The position numbers and the translations under genes are program-made. The notes below the pieces were generated by a model that made no database searches, was not told where the DNA came from, and saw only the letters and a program-made list of their open reading frames with translations. 35,027 bases of DNA from a virus, in the IMG/VR virus record IMGVR_UViG_3300026484_000162, positions 1 to 35,027 of that record; one strand, 5' to 3'. Shown here piece after piece: positions 16,114-24,244 of this stretch (the first letter of the stretch is position 1; each line of letters opens with the position of its first letter).

Positions 16114-17544
16114 ATGAATGTAAAATTTAGCATATACTTTACAAACCATTTAGATAAAAAAATAAAAATAGATAACAAGATAGTAGATGCAGATGATGAT
16201 GGTGTTTTAGAAGTTGAAGAAACGAAGCTTTTTAACACTTTTACTTTTACGGTAAATGATGTTTATTTTGATAGTGCTATTGTGAGTGATTTAGTAGAGC
16301 GAATAGAAGTTAAATATCAACTGGATGATGAAGAGATAGTAAGTGATTTTTATGTAGTAGATAGTATAGAATACTTACTAAATAACAACATAAAAGTATA
16401 TTGTAAAAGTAAAACAGTTGAGTATAGCTATAAGTATAGTGGCAATAAAAATGAACTTATACAAGCTTCTAGTTTAAAAGTTTTGCTAAGTAAGCTTTTA
16501 GTAAATACTACTCTAAACTATACAAATCTAACAGATATACTCTTTCTTTTTGACTATGAGATAAAAGACAAATCAGTTGAGGAAGTTATAGAAGAGTTGC
16601 ATAATATCACTTTGTTTGATTACTATTATGAAAAAGGTATTTTATATTTTGAAGATAAAAGAAGTATAAAAGAAGATGATGTAAGTGTTCAGAGATTTAC
16701 AAGTTTAAAAGATATACTAGAGTTCAACACATCTACTAACAAAGATGACAAAAAGATAAATAAAATATTTATAAATACTAAAAATCAAGAAACTATCTTT
16801 GCTGAACCCATTATTACACTTGATTTAAAAGACAGTCCTCAGCCGTGTAGTCCTGATGCCGTTGTGATGTTTGAAGATGAGGAAAAGACCTATAAAGTTA
16901 GTCCAGTTAATGCTTACTACATAGTTTATTATTCCCCTACAACTCAACTACCAAATATAAATATGAATTGTGAAAGTGGCGATAGAATACTTATAGAAAA
17001 CTATCAACTTGAAAAAGATTATTTTGTAAGACTTGCAGGGGGTATAAAAGAACTTATAGCTGTTGAGGGTGTAGAAAATTATCACTATGAACCAAACTAT
17101 AATTTCCTAACTTTTGACTTAGTAGAAGCTGGTGAACTAAAGATAACTTATAAAACTACTGTTTTGCATGGAAACATACAGCATCAAAAGTACCCAACAG
17201 AGATGAATATAACTATACAACATTTTGACCAACTACTAGAACATACTCATAAGATAGCGATGAACGGCTACTATCCCATACCTTATGACTTTACACTCAA
17301 CTTGGTTAGTGATTGGGGTTTAGACTATTATCAAGCGATTGAGGGAGAAGTTAAAATCTCTAAATATGATGCAGATAATATCCCTAATTTTTTAGAAAGT
17401 AAAACAGTTAGTTTATTTGGAGAGTTGGAGTTTAGTATAACTTCTTATGGTACTTATAGATTTGATAAAGATGGTGCTGAACCTTTGTTTTTAGAATACT
17501 ACATTAACAAAAAAAGATTTTCTCTACATGAAGCAAAACAATGA
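16114..17544 (+). CDS. Putative baseplate hub / tail-tip protein
   Basis: Predicted length: 476 residues. Position after the tape measure and distal tail genes and the strand-rich pattern (VKFSIYFTNHLDKKIKID, VERIEVKYQLDDEEIVSDFYVVDSIEYLL, HNITLFDYYYEKGILYFEDKR) fit gp27/gpD-like hub proteins, which cap the tube and hold the fibres. In that fold an N-terminal tube-like domain is followed by inserted domains. The usual closing segment seems to be missing and may be supplied by the small protein at 18131-18484. The stop overlaps the next start by 4 bp. Confidence 0.5.
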   Translation: MNVKFSIYFTNHLDKKIKIDNKIVDADDDGVLEVEETKLFNTFTFTVNDVYFDSAIVSDLVERIEVKYQLDDEEIVSDFYVVDSIEYLLNNNIKVYCKSKTVEYSYKYSGNKNELIQASSLKVLLSKLLVNTTLNYTNLTDILFLFDYEIKDKSVEEVIEELHNITLFDYYYEKGILYFEDKRSIKEDDVSVQRFTSLKDILEFNTSTNKDDKKINKIFINTKNQETIFAEPIITLDLKDSPQPCSPDAVVMFEDEEKTYKVSPVNAYYIVYYSPTTQLPNINMNCESGDRILIENYQLEKDYFVRLAGGIKELIAVEGVENYHYEPNYNFLTFDLVEAGELKITYKTTVLHGNIQHQKYPTEMNITIQHFDQLLEHTHKIAMNGYYPIPYDFTLNLVSDWGLDYYQAIEGEVKISKYDADNIPNFLESKTVSLFGELEFSITSYGTYRFDKDGAEPLFLEYYINKKRFSLHEAKQ

Positions 17545-18122
17545 TAACAACAGTAGAGATAGATAACATATCACCTTTTAGGGTGATAGATGGTGCTTTT
17601 GTGATAGAGATGGCTTATTCTAGTGCTAGTTTCGATAATCTTAACTCAAATGATGACAGTATAGATTTTGATAATCGTACTGTTATAGATGGTGCTTATT
17701 TAGTTGAAAATAAAATAATAAATGTAGTAAATCATGGAGACTATGCACCAGTAAATAAAATTTATGCTGATAATAGTGGGAGTATGTTCAGTGAATTTGT
17801 AGATAGCGATTTAGAGGGTTATAATCTTATAAAGTGTTATGGAAGTACAAAGTATGAAGTTTTTAAAGGTTCAACTTGCTATGTTTATGTAAGAGATACA
17901 ATATCTGTTAATTTTACAGAAAATGGTGATGATGGGGATTTAGGTGTATGGTTAAATGTAAACGAGCCTGACTTACTGCTAGATGCTTCTTGTCTTAAAT
18001 TCATAGATACAGCCGATGAAGACAACAGATGTGATATGAATAATACATTTGATATTACAACCACCCCTGATGGCTACTACATACTTAAAGATGATGGTGC
18101 GATAGTGCCATATACTGATTAG
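17541..18122 (+). CDS. Putative tail accessory protein
   Basis: The gene encodes a 193-residue, acidic, beta-rich protein (TTVEIDNISPFRVIDGAFVIEMAY; two INGAY/IDGAF-like strands repeat near residues 15-55). No known domain. ATGA overlap with the hub gene indicates coupled translation. Probably a tail-tip or baseplate part. Confidence 0.4.
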   Translation: MITTVEIDNISPFRVIDGAFVIEMAYSSASFDNLNSNDDSIDFDNRTVIDGAYLVENKIINVVNHGDYAPVNKIYADNSGSMFSEFVDSDLEGYNLIKCYGSTKYEVFKGSTCYVYVRDTISVNFTENGDDGDLGVWLNVNEPDLLLDASCLKFIDTADEDNRCDMNNTFDITTTPDGYYILKDDGAIVPYTD

Positions 18123-18130
18123 GAAAAACA

Positions 18131-18484
18131 ATGATAATAAAATCAAACAAGATAGACACATCTAACAACCTATACAACAACATCTATGAGATAGAAAGAA
18201 AAGGTGAAAGCAAAGAGATAAACGAGCCTTTAATCTCAAACGAAACCATAGCAAACACAAGAGCAGTAGCCGAGTTTTTAGAGTATGGGTATGACAAGCA
18301 AACAGTAGAGTTTACGACATATTTTGCACCTTTAAAAATCAACTCTATTATATCTATCTATGCACCTGATTATCGCATACCTAAAGATTTAACAAAAGAT
18401 AGATTTATAGTAAAAAAACTAACTCATCTTTTTAAAAATGGTGTAGTAAAAACTAAAATCAAGGCGATAAGATATGATAAATGA
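18131..18484 (+). CDS. Hub C-terminal-domain-like tail protein
   Basis: A 117-residue basic protein: SNNLYNNIYEIERKGES, then AVAEFLEYGYDKQTVEFTTY and INSIISIYAPDYRIP..DRFIVKKLTHLFKNGVVKTKIKAIRY. The last part reads like the closing strands of hub proteins, where a viewpoint such as 'define the coordinate, then integrate to a strand' is common. I infer a detached C-terminal domain of a split hub, separated from the main hub by one gene. Moderate to low certainty. Confidence 0.4.
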   Translation: MIIKSNKIDTSNNLYNNIYEIERKGESKEINEPLISNETIANTRAVAEFLEYGYDKQTVEFTTYFAPLKINSIISIYAPDYRIPKDLTKDRFIVKKLTHLFKNGVVKTKIKAIRYDK

Positions 18485-18605
18485 ACTTAAAAAGGTTATA
18501 AAAAAAACCATAAAAACAGAAACTAAAACTAATCAAACTAAGAAGATTATACAAGTTAAACTACAAACTAAAAAAGCTGTTAAATTAGATAATTTATCTG
18601 TATAA
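18474..18605 (+). CDS. 43-residue Lys/Thr-rich small protein
   Basis: It starts at an ATG inside the end of the previous gene (AAGGCGATATG context), ends with TAA at 18603-18605. The product is strongly basic with many Lys, Thr and Gln and no hydrophobic segment. Not recognised. Overlap and ribosome-binding site make it plausible as a coupled gene. Confidence 0.45.
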   Translation: MINELKKVIKKTIKTETKTNQTKKIIQVKLQTKKAVKLDNLSV

Positions 18606-18707
18606 AAATATTTATTGACAAAGTTTAAGATTTTGAAAAGCTAATATTTCTTTACTCAAACATAGAGGGATTTGTGTTTGTGAAAATTTTATTTTAAGGA
18701 GCTTGTT
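18606..18707 (+). promoter_or_regulatory. Leader with candidate promoter and hairpin
   Basis: This is a longer gap than elsewhere in the tail operon. TTGACA (18615-18620) is followed by TAATAT at 18642-18647, spacing 21 bp, longer than ideal. A CAAACA...TGTTTG stem lies within 18657-18681. A strong TAAGGAGCTTGTT ribosome-binding site precedes the ATG at 18708. The region may start a separate transcript. Confidence 0.35.
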
Positions 18708-19244
18708 ATGAGACAAGTTAAAAAAGGGTTAAGTTTTTACCCTACGATAAATACTGGAGACTTCGCAGATAAAGATAATTTATCTATGAAAGTTGTTGAT
18801 ATTGATAACAATGATATTGCAAATGATGGTGCAGGAACATTTGATAACTTAGTAAAAGCTATCGAAGCTCATAAAGGTTCAACAGCTGGTGTGGCTCATG
18901 CTGGAGACCAAACAATCAATTTAGATTCTGGCAATGAACTTGTTGCTGGAGATGTTTTTGTAACTGGTGGACACGGTTATCGTGTAACTGCTGCATCTGA
19001 TACTTCTATCGACATCAATCGTGCTTTACTTTCTGATATTAATAGTGGAACTGATATAAACAATACTGGAGATTTATCTAGTTATGAAGCTGAATGTATC
19101 GTAAATACTGCAGGTGTTATGAATGTAGTTATTTCACACCCTGAAATGGATGATACAATCATTAAGTATGAAGTTGTTGAAAAAACAACAGCTGAACTTA
19201 TTTCAGAAGTAAGTGCTGGTCGTAAATTGGTAGCTGTAGTTTAA
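18708..19244 (+). CDS. Putative abundant structural protein (decoration or tail)
   Basis: The product has 178 residues, beta-rich with a Gly/Asp-rich middle (GDQTINLDSGNELVAGDVFVTGGHGYRV) typical of small phage decoration or tail-sheath-like subunits. It has its own leader, the strongest ribosome-binding site in this operon, and a perfect 12-bp stem-loop just after the gene. These features, not homology, suggest high expression as a structural component. The family is not recognised. Confidence 0.45.
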   Translation: MRQVKKGLSFYPTINTGDFADKDNLSMKVVDIDNNDIANDGAGTFDNLVKAIEAHKGSTAGVAHAGDQTINLDSGNELVAGDVFVTGGHGYRVTAASDTSIDINRALLSDINSGTDINNTGDLSSYEAECIVNTAGVMNVVISHPEMDDTIIKYEVVEKTTAELISEVSAGRKLVAVV

Positions 19245-19265
19245 AAACAAACTATTGTTTTTTTC

Positions 19266-19297
19266 TTATCAAGAGAGGTCATGCACTCTCTTGATAA
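19266..19297. other. Perfect 12-bp stem-loop after a structural gene
   Basis: TTATCAAGAGAG (19266-19277) and CTCTCTTGATAA (19286-19297) pair completely, loop of 8 nt. A run of T comes before it (19258-19264) but no U-tract follows, so it may be an mRNA 3' stabiliser or processing site rather than an intrinsic terminator. Confidence 0.6.
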
Positions 19298-19323
19298 ACA
19301 TTGTCTTAACTGAGGAATTTTAA

Positions 19324-20109
19324 ATGAGACATACTGATTTTAAAGATAAAAATTCTTCATTTAACATAATAGAAACTTGTAGCGATGACACCAAAGTTTT
19401 TAAATTTACACTAGCCGATGGACTTGCAGAACTTGACACCATAGAAGCTACTGAGATAGGCGACTTCTACTCTTTTAGCATAGATACACCCGATGAAGAT
19501 TGCTTTTTATTTACCAAACAAGGTTTAAACATAGGGATATTTAGAGTTGGAAAACCTGATGTACTTGTGATAGTTTGTAGCGATGAAGATGAGACCATAT
19601 CATACAAACAGCTTGACATGGATGGAGCAAAGCTTGATGAGGGGGATATGAAAGAGATAGGCGAAGGGTTTTACTACATAGAACCATCAACTTTAGATAA
19701 AAGCTTTTTTACTATAGAAGATATGATAATTCCTCTTGTAGTTCCATATCGCTTAGATTATCTAACTTCTAAGGGTACTATCAGACTAGAAAGTGATAGG
19801 TTTGAGTTAATATCTATGCCAGTAAGGGGCGAGACCATAGCAAGTTATTTTATACCACTTATTGAAGATGCAACAGGTAAAGATGCAAGTGAAAGTATAG
19901 AGTTAGTAAAAGCATACCCATCAAATGATGTAAGTAGTGGTAAATGGCTTGTTTATATTCCAGACCTTACAAAAGATACAAATACAAATAATTTTAAATT
20001 AGTTGAAGAAGATAACGGAGTTGAAGCCCATGTACCGTTTTTAGTAAGAACTAAAGTTTTAGATGAACCTATCATTTTAGAATGGGATGCCTTAAAGGTG
20101 GAAGATTAA
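19324..20109 (+). CDS. Putative tail/baseplate protein
   Basis: The product is an acidic beta-rich protein of 261 residues. Regular short strands (VFKFTLADGLAELDTIEATEIGDFYSFSID) and a middle section LVVPYRLDYLTSKGTIRLESDRFELISMPV give it the look of a tail or baseplate subunit. Not recognised. It ends directly before the PKD-containing gene, so it may be a partner of the tip fibre. Confidence 0.4.
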   Translation: MRHTDFKDKNSSFNIIETCSDDTKVFKFTLADGLAELDTIEATEIGDFYSFSIDTPDEDCFLFTKQGLNIGIFRVGKPDVLVIVCSDEDETISYKQLDMDGAKLDEGDMKEIGEGFYYIEPSTLDKSFFTIEDMIIPLVVPYRLDYLTSKGTIRLESDRFELISMPVRGETIASYFIPLIEDATGKDASESIELVKAYPSNDVSSGKWLVYIPDLTKDTNTNNFKLVEEDNGVEAHVPFLVRTKVLDEPIILEWDALKVED

Positions 20110-21441
20110 ATGAGTTCTTTTGTTGGAAATGTTTATGATGCAGATGATAATGAAATAGATTGTAAATTTACCTTTTTTCATTACAACACGAATAAACAAA
20201 GTGATGAGAAAGAAACGGATGATAAGCAGTTTACAGTAGATAGTGATGATGCAGATATAAATGATGGAGGGGCGAGTTTTGCAGATGGAGACATAGCTAT
20301 ACTTCATTTTTATACAGATAATGCTTGTAGTGTTGTTAAAGTAGTTGGAGATGGCTCAGATAGCTACACTTTTGATGTTCAACTCTTAGAGTGTCAAGCA
20401 CCATATACAACTATAATCGTAAATGATGGAACTATCAACCACGATATAACAGCTTCATCAATTTCAAGTGATGAATACCAATGGGATTATAACGATATAA
20501 CACACTATCATAAAGCTAATTGGTATGGGAAAACTTTTTGTGATATTGGGATTGATAAAATTGAGTATGATTTTGGAGATGGTTACGATGAAAAAGATAG
20601 TTATAGCTTTGATGATGTAGATGATTATGATGTAAGTGTAAGAGTTACAAATAAGTGTGATTTGCAAACAGAAGATACTAAAACCATCAGAGTAAATTAT
20701 AATAAACCTCTTGTTAGCATCTCAACAGATAATGAAAATCCCATCATAAACGAAGATATAACCCTAAGTATAGATAATGATGATGTAGATGACACGATAG
20801 TATCTCAAACTTACTACTTAGATGATAACGAAGTAGATGAACTAACATTTAACTTTAGCAAACTTGGTACTTATGTTTTTAAAGTGGTTACAAAGTGGAA
20901 TGATAGTCAAGATGACTTAAAATTTACAACTACATCAAATATTGTCATAATCAATCAAATCCCTACACTAGACTTACAATACACAAAATACGATGATAAT
21001 CGCTACATATTTGATGCTAATGCTAAAGATGCCGAGGATGATTTAGTATCTGTAAAGTATAGCATTTTCGTAGAAGTATCTAGTATATTTGAGACTAACA
21101 GCAGATGGCAATTACTAGATACTTTAGTCATAAAAGATGATGAGTTTCTAGCAGATATAACTTTCTATGTAAGTGCTACTTTTAAAATAACAGCAAGTGC
21201 AAAAGATGGTCAAGGTGGCGAAAGTGTAGTTGATGAAGTAGAGATAACAACATCATCAAACAGTACAGCTTCTAGCAATGATGTAGTTTACAAAATAGTA
21301 CCAGTTTGCAAATTTGAAGTAAATCTTATAGAAGATATACCAACAGCTACAAGCTATGACCATTTCAAAGCTAATCTTATAGAAGAAGTACCAAATGCTA
21401 ACTTTGTAGAAGATAAACTAAATGGAGAGATGCAGTTATGA
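20110..21441 (+). CDS. PKD-domain tail tip/fibre protein
   Basis: The protein has 443 residues. Around residues 150-198 it shows a PKD motif (YDFGDGYDEKDSYSFDDVDDYDVSVRVTN), the Ig-like fold found in surface and adhesin proteins, where the D-F-G-D-G turn and the Y..V.V.V strands are diagnostic. Two further Ig-like segments seem to follow (LVSISTDNENPIINEDITLSI; IPTLDLQYTKYDDNRYIFDA). The end has a repeated CKFEVNLIED/FKANLIEEVPN pair. Located just before the BppU-like gene and the lysis module. Likely a receptor-binding or fibre component. Very acidic with no signal peptide. Confidence 0.6.
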   Translation: MSSFVGNVYDADDNEIDCKFTFFHYNTNKQSDEKETDDKQFTVDSDDADINDGGASFADGDIAILHFYTDNACSVVKVVGDGSDSYTFDVQLLECQAPYTTIIVNDGTINHDITASSISSDEYQWDYNDITHYHKANWYGKTFCDIGIDKIEYDFGDGYDEKDSYSFDDVDDYDVSVRVTNKCDLQTEDTKTIRVNYNKPLVSISTDNENPIINEDITLSIDNDDVDDTIVSQTYYLDDNEVDELTFNFSKLGTYVFKVVTKWNDSQDDLKFTTTSNIVIINQIPTLDLQYTKYDDNRYIFDANAKDAEDDLVSVKYSIFVEVSSIFETNSRWQLLDTLVIKDDEFLADITFYVSATFKITASAKDGQGGESVVDEVEITTSSNSTASSNDVVYKIVPVCKFEVNLIEDIPTATSYDHFKANLIEEVPNANFVEDKLNGEMQL

Positions 21442-21755
21442 TTAAAAAAATAGAGAGATTTCAAGGCGATACATATCCCATCATCTATGAGTTATCTATC
21501 AATGATGAACCAGCAGATTTAAGTGATGCGACAAGCATTGAATTTGCTTATGCAAAAAGAGGTGCAGAAGCTACTGTTATAAGTGGAACTATAGATGCAG
21601 ATAGACCAAATTTTGTGATATTTGAAATAAGTGAAGATGACTTTTCAGAACTTGGAGATTATAACTTTGATATTCAAGTGAAATATGGGGATTTGTCAAA
21701 GAGAACTTTTATAAAAGATAAGATTAGTATTTTAGAGGGGGTAAATAATGGCTAG
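21438..21755 (+). CDS. BppU-like small baseplate protein
   Basis: The product has 105 residues. FQGDTYPIIYELSINDEPADLSDATSIEFAYA followed by short strands and DISILEG at the end resembles the N-terminal domain of upper baseplate (BppU) and similar tail-appendage attachment proteins. It begins with an ATG overlapping the PKD gene stop by 4 bp and its own stop overlaps the endolysin start by 8 bp. Probably a chaperone or attachment subunit of the tip fibre. Confidence 0.5.
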   Translation: MIKKIERFQGDTYPIIYELSINDEPADLSDATSIEFAYAKRGAEATVISGTIDADRPNFVIFEISEDDFSELGDYNFDIQVKYGDLSKRTFIKDKISILEGVNNG

Positions 21756-22221
21756 TTTTAATCAAGCAATAGAAAAAACTCTTATAAATGAGGGTGGATA
21801 TGTAAATGACCCATCAGATGCAGGAGGAGAAACAAAGTTTGGTATATCTAAAAGAGCTTATCCAACCGTAGATATAAAAAATCTTACAGTAGATGGGGCA
21901 AAAGCTATCTATAAAAAAGACTACTGGGATAAGTTAAAAGCTGATGAAATAGTATCTCAAAAGGTAGCTAATGAATTATTTGATACAGCCGTAAACATGG
22001 GAGTTAGAACAGCAAGTAAACTCATGCAAGGTTGTAGTGGTGCTTATGTAGATGGAATTATCGGAACTCAAAGCTTAGAAACTATAAATGCTATGGATGA
22101 AGAATTATTATTACTTAGATTTAAGTTAGCAAAGATTTCAAGATATGCCTACTTAGCTAAAAAAAGACCAGCAAATAAAAAATATTTACTTGGTTGGATA
22201 AATAGAGCTTTAGAGGCTTAA
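21748..22221 (+). CDS. Endolysin, GH108 N-acetylmuramidase
   Basis: This 157-residue protein has the start INEGGYVNDPSDAGGETKFGIS, the signature of glycoside hydrolase family 108. The catalytic Glu is E15 in NEGGY. The C-terminal half (DGIIGTQSLETINAMDEELLLLRFKLAKISRYAYLAKK) matches the PG_binding_3 region of that family. It hydrolyses the beta-1,4 bond between MurNAc and GlcNAc in peptidoglycan. No signal peptide or SAR segment, so it needs holins for release. First gene of the lysis module. Confidence 0.9.
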   Translation: MASFNQAIEKTLINEGGYVNDPSDAGGETKFGISKRAYPTVDIKNLTVDGAKAIYKKDYWDKLKADEIVSQKVANELFDTAVNMGVRTASKLMQGCSGAYVDGIIGTQSLETINAMDEELLLLRFKLAKISRYAYLAKKRPANKKYLLGWINRALEA

Positions 22222-22222
22222 G

Positions 22223-22576
22223 ATGGATAAGTACGATTATTTTACAATAGTTATAGCAGGAGGGGCAGGAATGGCACTTTTGAGTAGAGCTTGGAAGATG
22301 GTTAATAATATTCATCTTCTAAAAAGAAAAAAAGATGGGAAAATTCATTGGACTTTTGAATTGACTTATCTTTTTATAAATAGTTTACTTGGTGGTGTGG
22401 TTGGTTTAGGTGCTTACATATTATTACAATATACAGGTTATATAACAGACCAAAGTGTCTTAACTTTTGTAAGTTGTATGTTTGCAAGTGCTAGTGGGGA
22501 AGTTTTTACACTTGTTCAAAGTAAAGTTATAAAAGCCGTTGAAGATATGAATCAAGGTGTAAATGATGGAAGATAA
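22223..22576 (+). CDS. Holin-like membrane protein
   Basis: The product has 117 residues. Hydrophobic segments at about residues 7-21 (weak), 48-69 and 78-97 separated by a basic loop (HLLKRKKDGK), with a charged C-terminus, match class holins of the LydA/phage holin 3 type. It follows the endolysin by 1 bp and overlaps the next gene by 14 bp. It probably forms membrane holes releasing the muramidase. With another holin-like protein at 23049, which one is holin and which antiholin is open. Confidence 0.6.
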   Translation: MDKYDYFTIVIAGGAGMALLSRAWKMVNNIHLLKRKKDGKIHWTFELTYLFINSLLGGVVGLGAYILLQYTGYITDQSVLTFVSCMFASASGEVFTLVQSKVIKAVEDMNQGVNDGR

Positions 22577-23039
22577 CAAAGAGATTGATTATAACGACAT
22601 GATACCAATGTATGTAAATAAAATTGATGAAGTTTATGATTTTATCAAGGAGCAAAAAACAATTCAAGAGATGCCGTTAAATAAGTATCTTAGTTATGCA
22701 GTATTTATCACTCTTGTTATGGTTGGTTTGATGTATTCTCAGATGGCAAATGTTCAAGAGAGGGTAAGAGTAAGTGAAAGCAAACTTGATTTTGTTCTTG
22801 AGTCTTTTGATAGTTATAAAAATAGTGTAAAAGCATTAAACGGAATAGTTTGCATCCAATGTCATAATACCCCTGATATGATGCTTCAAAATTTAGGGGT
22901 TGTTTTTAGTGATGTAGAAAGTTTTAAGGATTATGTTAGAACTGGGGGAAGACAAAAAAACAGCATCGTAATGCCACCGATACCAGCCGAGAGTGTAGAT
23001 GATTATACACTTGCAAGAATTTACAAAGCTTTAAAATAA
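22563..23039 (+). CDS. Membrane-anchored protein with c-type cytochrome motif
   Basis: The protein has 158 residues. A soluble acidic N-terminal part (1-40), a transmembrane segment at about 43-60 (LSYAVFITLVMVGLMYSQ), a short helix (62-92), and then a domain with C97-x-x-C100-H101 (VCIQCHNTP). M137 in IVMPPIPAES is in place for the sixth ligand, and DDYTLARIYKALK forms the usual closing helix. This is the plan of a mono-haem c-type cytochrome anchored by an N-terminal helix with the haem domain in the periplasm. It lies between two holin-like genes with overlaps on the upstream side. Function is unknown: a redox or energy sensor for lysis timing is my speculation. Alternative: a diverged motif without haem. 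Confidence 0.65.
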   Translation: MMEDNKEIDYNDMIPMYVNKIDEVYDFIKEQKTIQEMPLNKYLSYAVFITLVMVGLMYSQMANVQERVRVSESKLDFVLESFDSYKNSVKALNGIVCIQCHNTPDMMLQNLGVVFSDVESFKDYVRTGGRQKNSIVMPPIPAESVDDYTLARIYKALK

Positions 23040-23048
23040 GGGGAAAAG

Positions 23049-23504
23049 ATGGGAATGTTTGATTTTTTAAGTGGTGGATTAGTTGAAGCAGTTGGTAAGG
23101 TTGCTGATGAGTTAATAACAAGTGATGATGAACGATTAGAAAAAGAGAATGAAAAGTTAAAAGCTGAATTAAATTATAACTTGGAAAGTAAAAAGTTAGA
23201 TGCAGAAGAGTTAAAAACTTTTACACAAGATAAACAAGATGCTAGAAAGATGAACACGGATCTAATAAGTTCGACTGATTGGCTTGTTAGAAATACTGGT
23301 AGTCTTTTAGCTTGGTTTATCATTATAGGTACTTTTGTGATTGATTATATGGTGGCTTTTAATGGTTTGAAAGAGAGTGTAAAAGACAAAGATGTATTGA
23401 TGTTTATCTTAGGAAGTATGAACACATACACAGCAGGTGTAATTAGTTTTTATTTTGGAAGTTCTAAGACTGAAGCAGATGCTAGTAGAAAAGGTGCAGT
23501 ATAA
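23049..23504 (+). CDS. 3-TM-type phage holin
   Basis: A protein of 151 residues. A coiled, charged N-terminal part (25-65, EKENEKLKAELNYNLES) is followed by QDARKMNTD and W.VRNTGSLLAWF, and hydrophobic segments at about 84-105 and 115-137, ending GVISFYFGSSKTEADA. This is the pattern of the Holin_3TMs family (DARKMN, then WLVRNT, then YFGSS). A GGGG-rich ribosome-binding site lies just upstream. Likely the main membrane-hole former of the lysis module. Confidence 0.75.
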   Translation: MGMFDFLSGGLVEAVGKVADELITSDDERLEKENEKLKAELNYNLESKKLDAEELKTFTQDKQDARKMNTDLISSTDWLVRNTGSLLAWFIIIGTFVIDYMVAFNGLKESVKDKDVLMFILGSMNTYTAGVISFYFGSSKTEADASRKGAV

Positions 23505-23522
23505 AAAGTTATGAAAGGTGGA

Positions 23523-23894
23523 ATGACTCAAGAGGAGGTAGATGCCTTACTAGAAACTGATGAAGAAGAGAAAGAACTACTTTTTGAAGAGATTATAAAT
23601 AACACTACACCGTTGGCAAATATAATTCAAGATATAGCTATCTTACTAGATGGTTTACTTGGTCATAATGATTTAACAATTTTAAAAAAACAAGATGGGG
23701 AAAATGGTTTTTTAATAGCAAACAAATATTTTATAAAAGTTTCTTTAGAGGCTATTTATTATTATAATAGATATATTTTAAGATATGCTTTCAAGTTAAG
23801 AAAAACTTTTGTAATATTTACAGCTAAAAATAAAAGAGCAGTTTTTAAGCATCAAGCTTATCAAAATATCGGGATTTGTAGGGATGAGATGTAG
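23523..23894 (+). CDS. Hypothetical protein with FliM-like N-terminus
   Basis: Predicted length: 123 residues from the ATG at 23523, chosen because AAAGGTGG sits just before it. An ATG at 23511 would add four residues. The first residues MTQEEVDALL resemble the CheY-binding peptide at the start of flagellar switch protein FliM (SQDEIDALL). The rest has a helical acidic region and then a basic aromatic-rich C-terminus (YYYNRYILRYAFKLRK). It is the last gene before the candidate attP. Function not known. Confidence 0.5.
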   Translation: MTQEEVDALLETDEEEKELLFEEIINNTTPLANIIQDIAILLDGLLGHNDLTILKKQDGENGFLIANKYFIKVSLEAIYYYNRYILRYAFKLRKTFVIFTAKNKRAVFKHQAYQNIGICRDEM

Positions 23895-24244
23895 TCTAAA
23901 ATATTTTTTAATCTTTTAAAGATATACTTTCATAAAAAAAAGGGAAAAAAGGGAAGTATATTTTTTTAAATAAGGGTCGGAATAAGGGTCAGATTAGATT
24001 AAATTATTGTTTAACTCATATTTTATTGACTTTATTAGTCACTCCGAACCCACCACTGTTTAAAAACAAATCAATTCAAATCTTTCCAAATTAATTCTTT
24101 AAACCTCCAAAATAAGGGCTTTGTAAAGCTTTTTTAGTTATTATTCTTTTTAAATCTATTCAAATCTTTTTATATTTATCCGTTTAAAACCTTTACAAAT
24201 GAGGGTTAGAATAAGGGTTAGGTAAAAAGTGATAAGGGTCAAGT
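23895..24244 (+). other. Candidate attP region with repeated ATAAGGG sites
   Basis: There is no gene in this 350-bp stretch. ATAAGGG followed by TC, CT or TT occurs five times: 23970-23978, 23982-23990, 24112-24120, 24211-24219 and 24232-24240, on the same strand. Two lie at the left end, two close to the integrase start and one between. ATTCAAATCTTT is directly repeated at 24074-24085 and 24158-24169. Arm-type repeats around a central part, next to a P4-type integrase, are what an attP looks like. The actual core cannot be set without the host junction. The last repeat also overlaps the integrase ribosome-binding site (AAGGGTCAAGT). Confidence 0.5.

Noticed and set aside
20464-20667. A minus-strand Ile-rich ORF in the PKD gene, looking like a membrane protein.
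   Set aside because: Hydrophobicity comes from the complement of Asp/Asn codons (GAT, AAT become ATC, ATT); not a real gene.
24040-24060. CCGAACCCACCACT looks like a tRNA 3' end with CCA, which would mark an att core.
   Set aside because: The T-loop and T-stem that should precede it (TTCRA) are missing, and no cloverleaf can be drawn.
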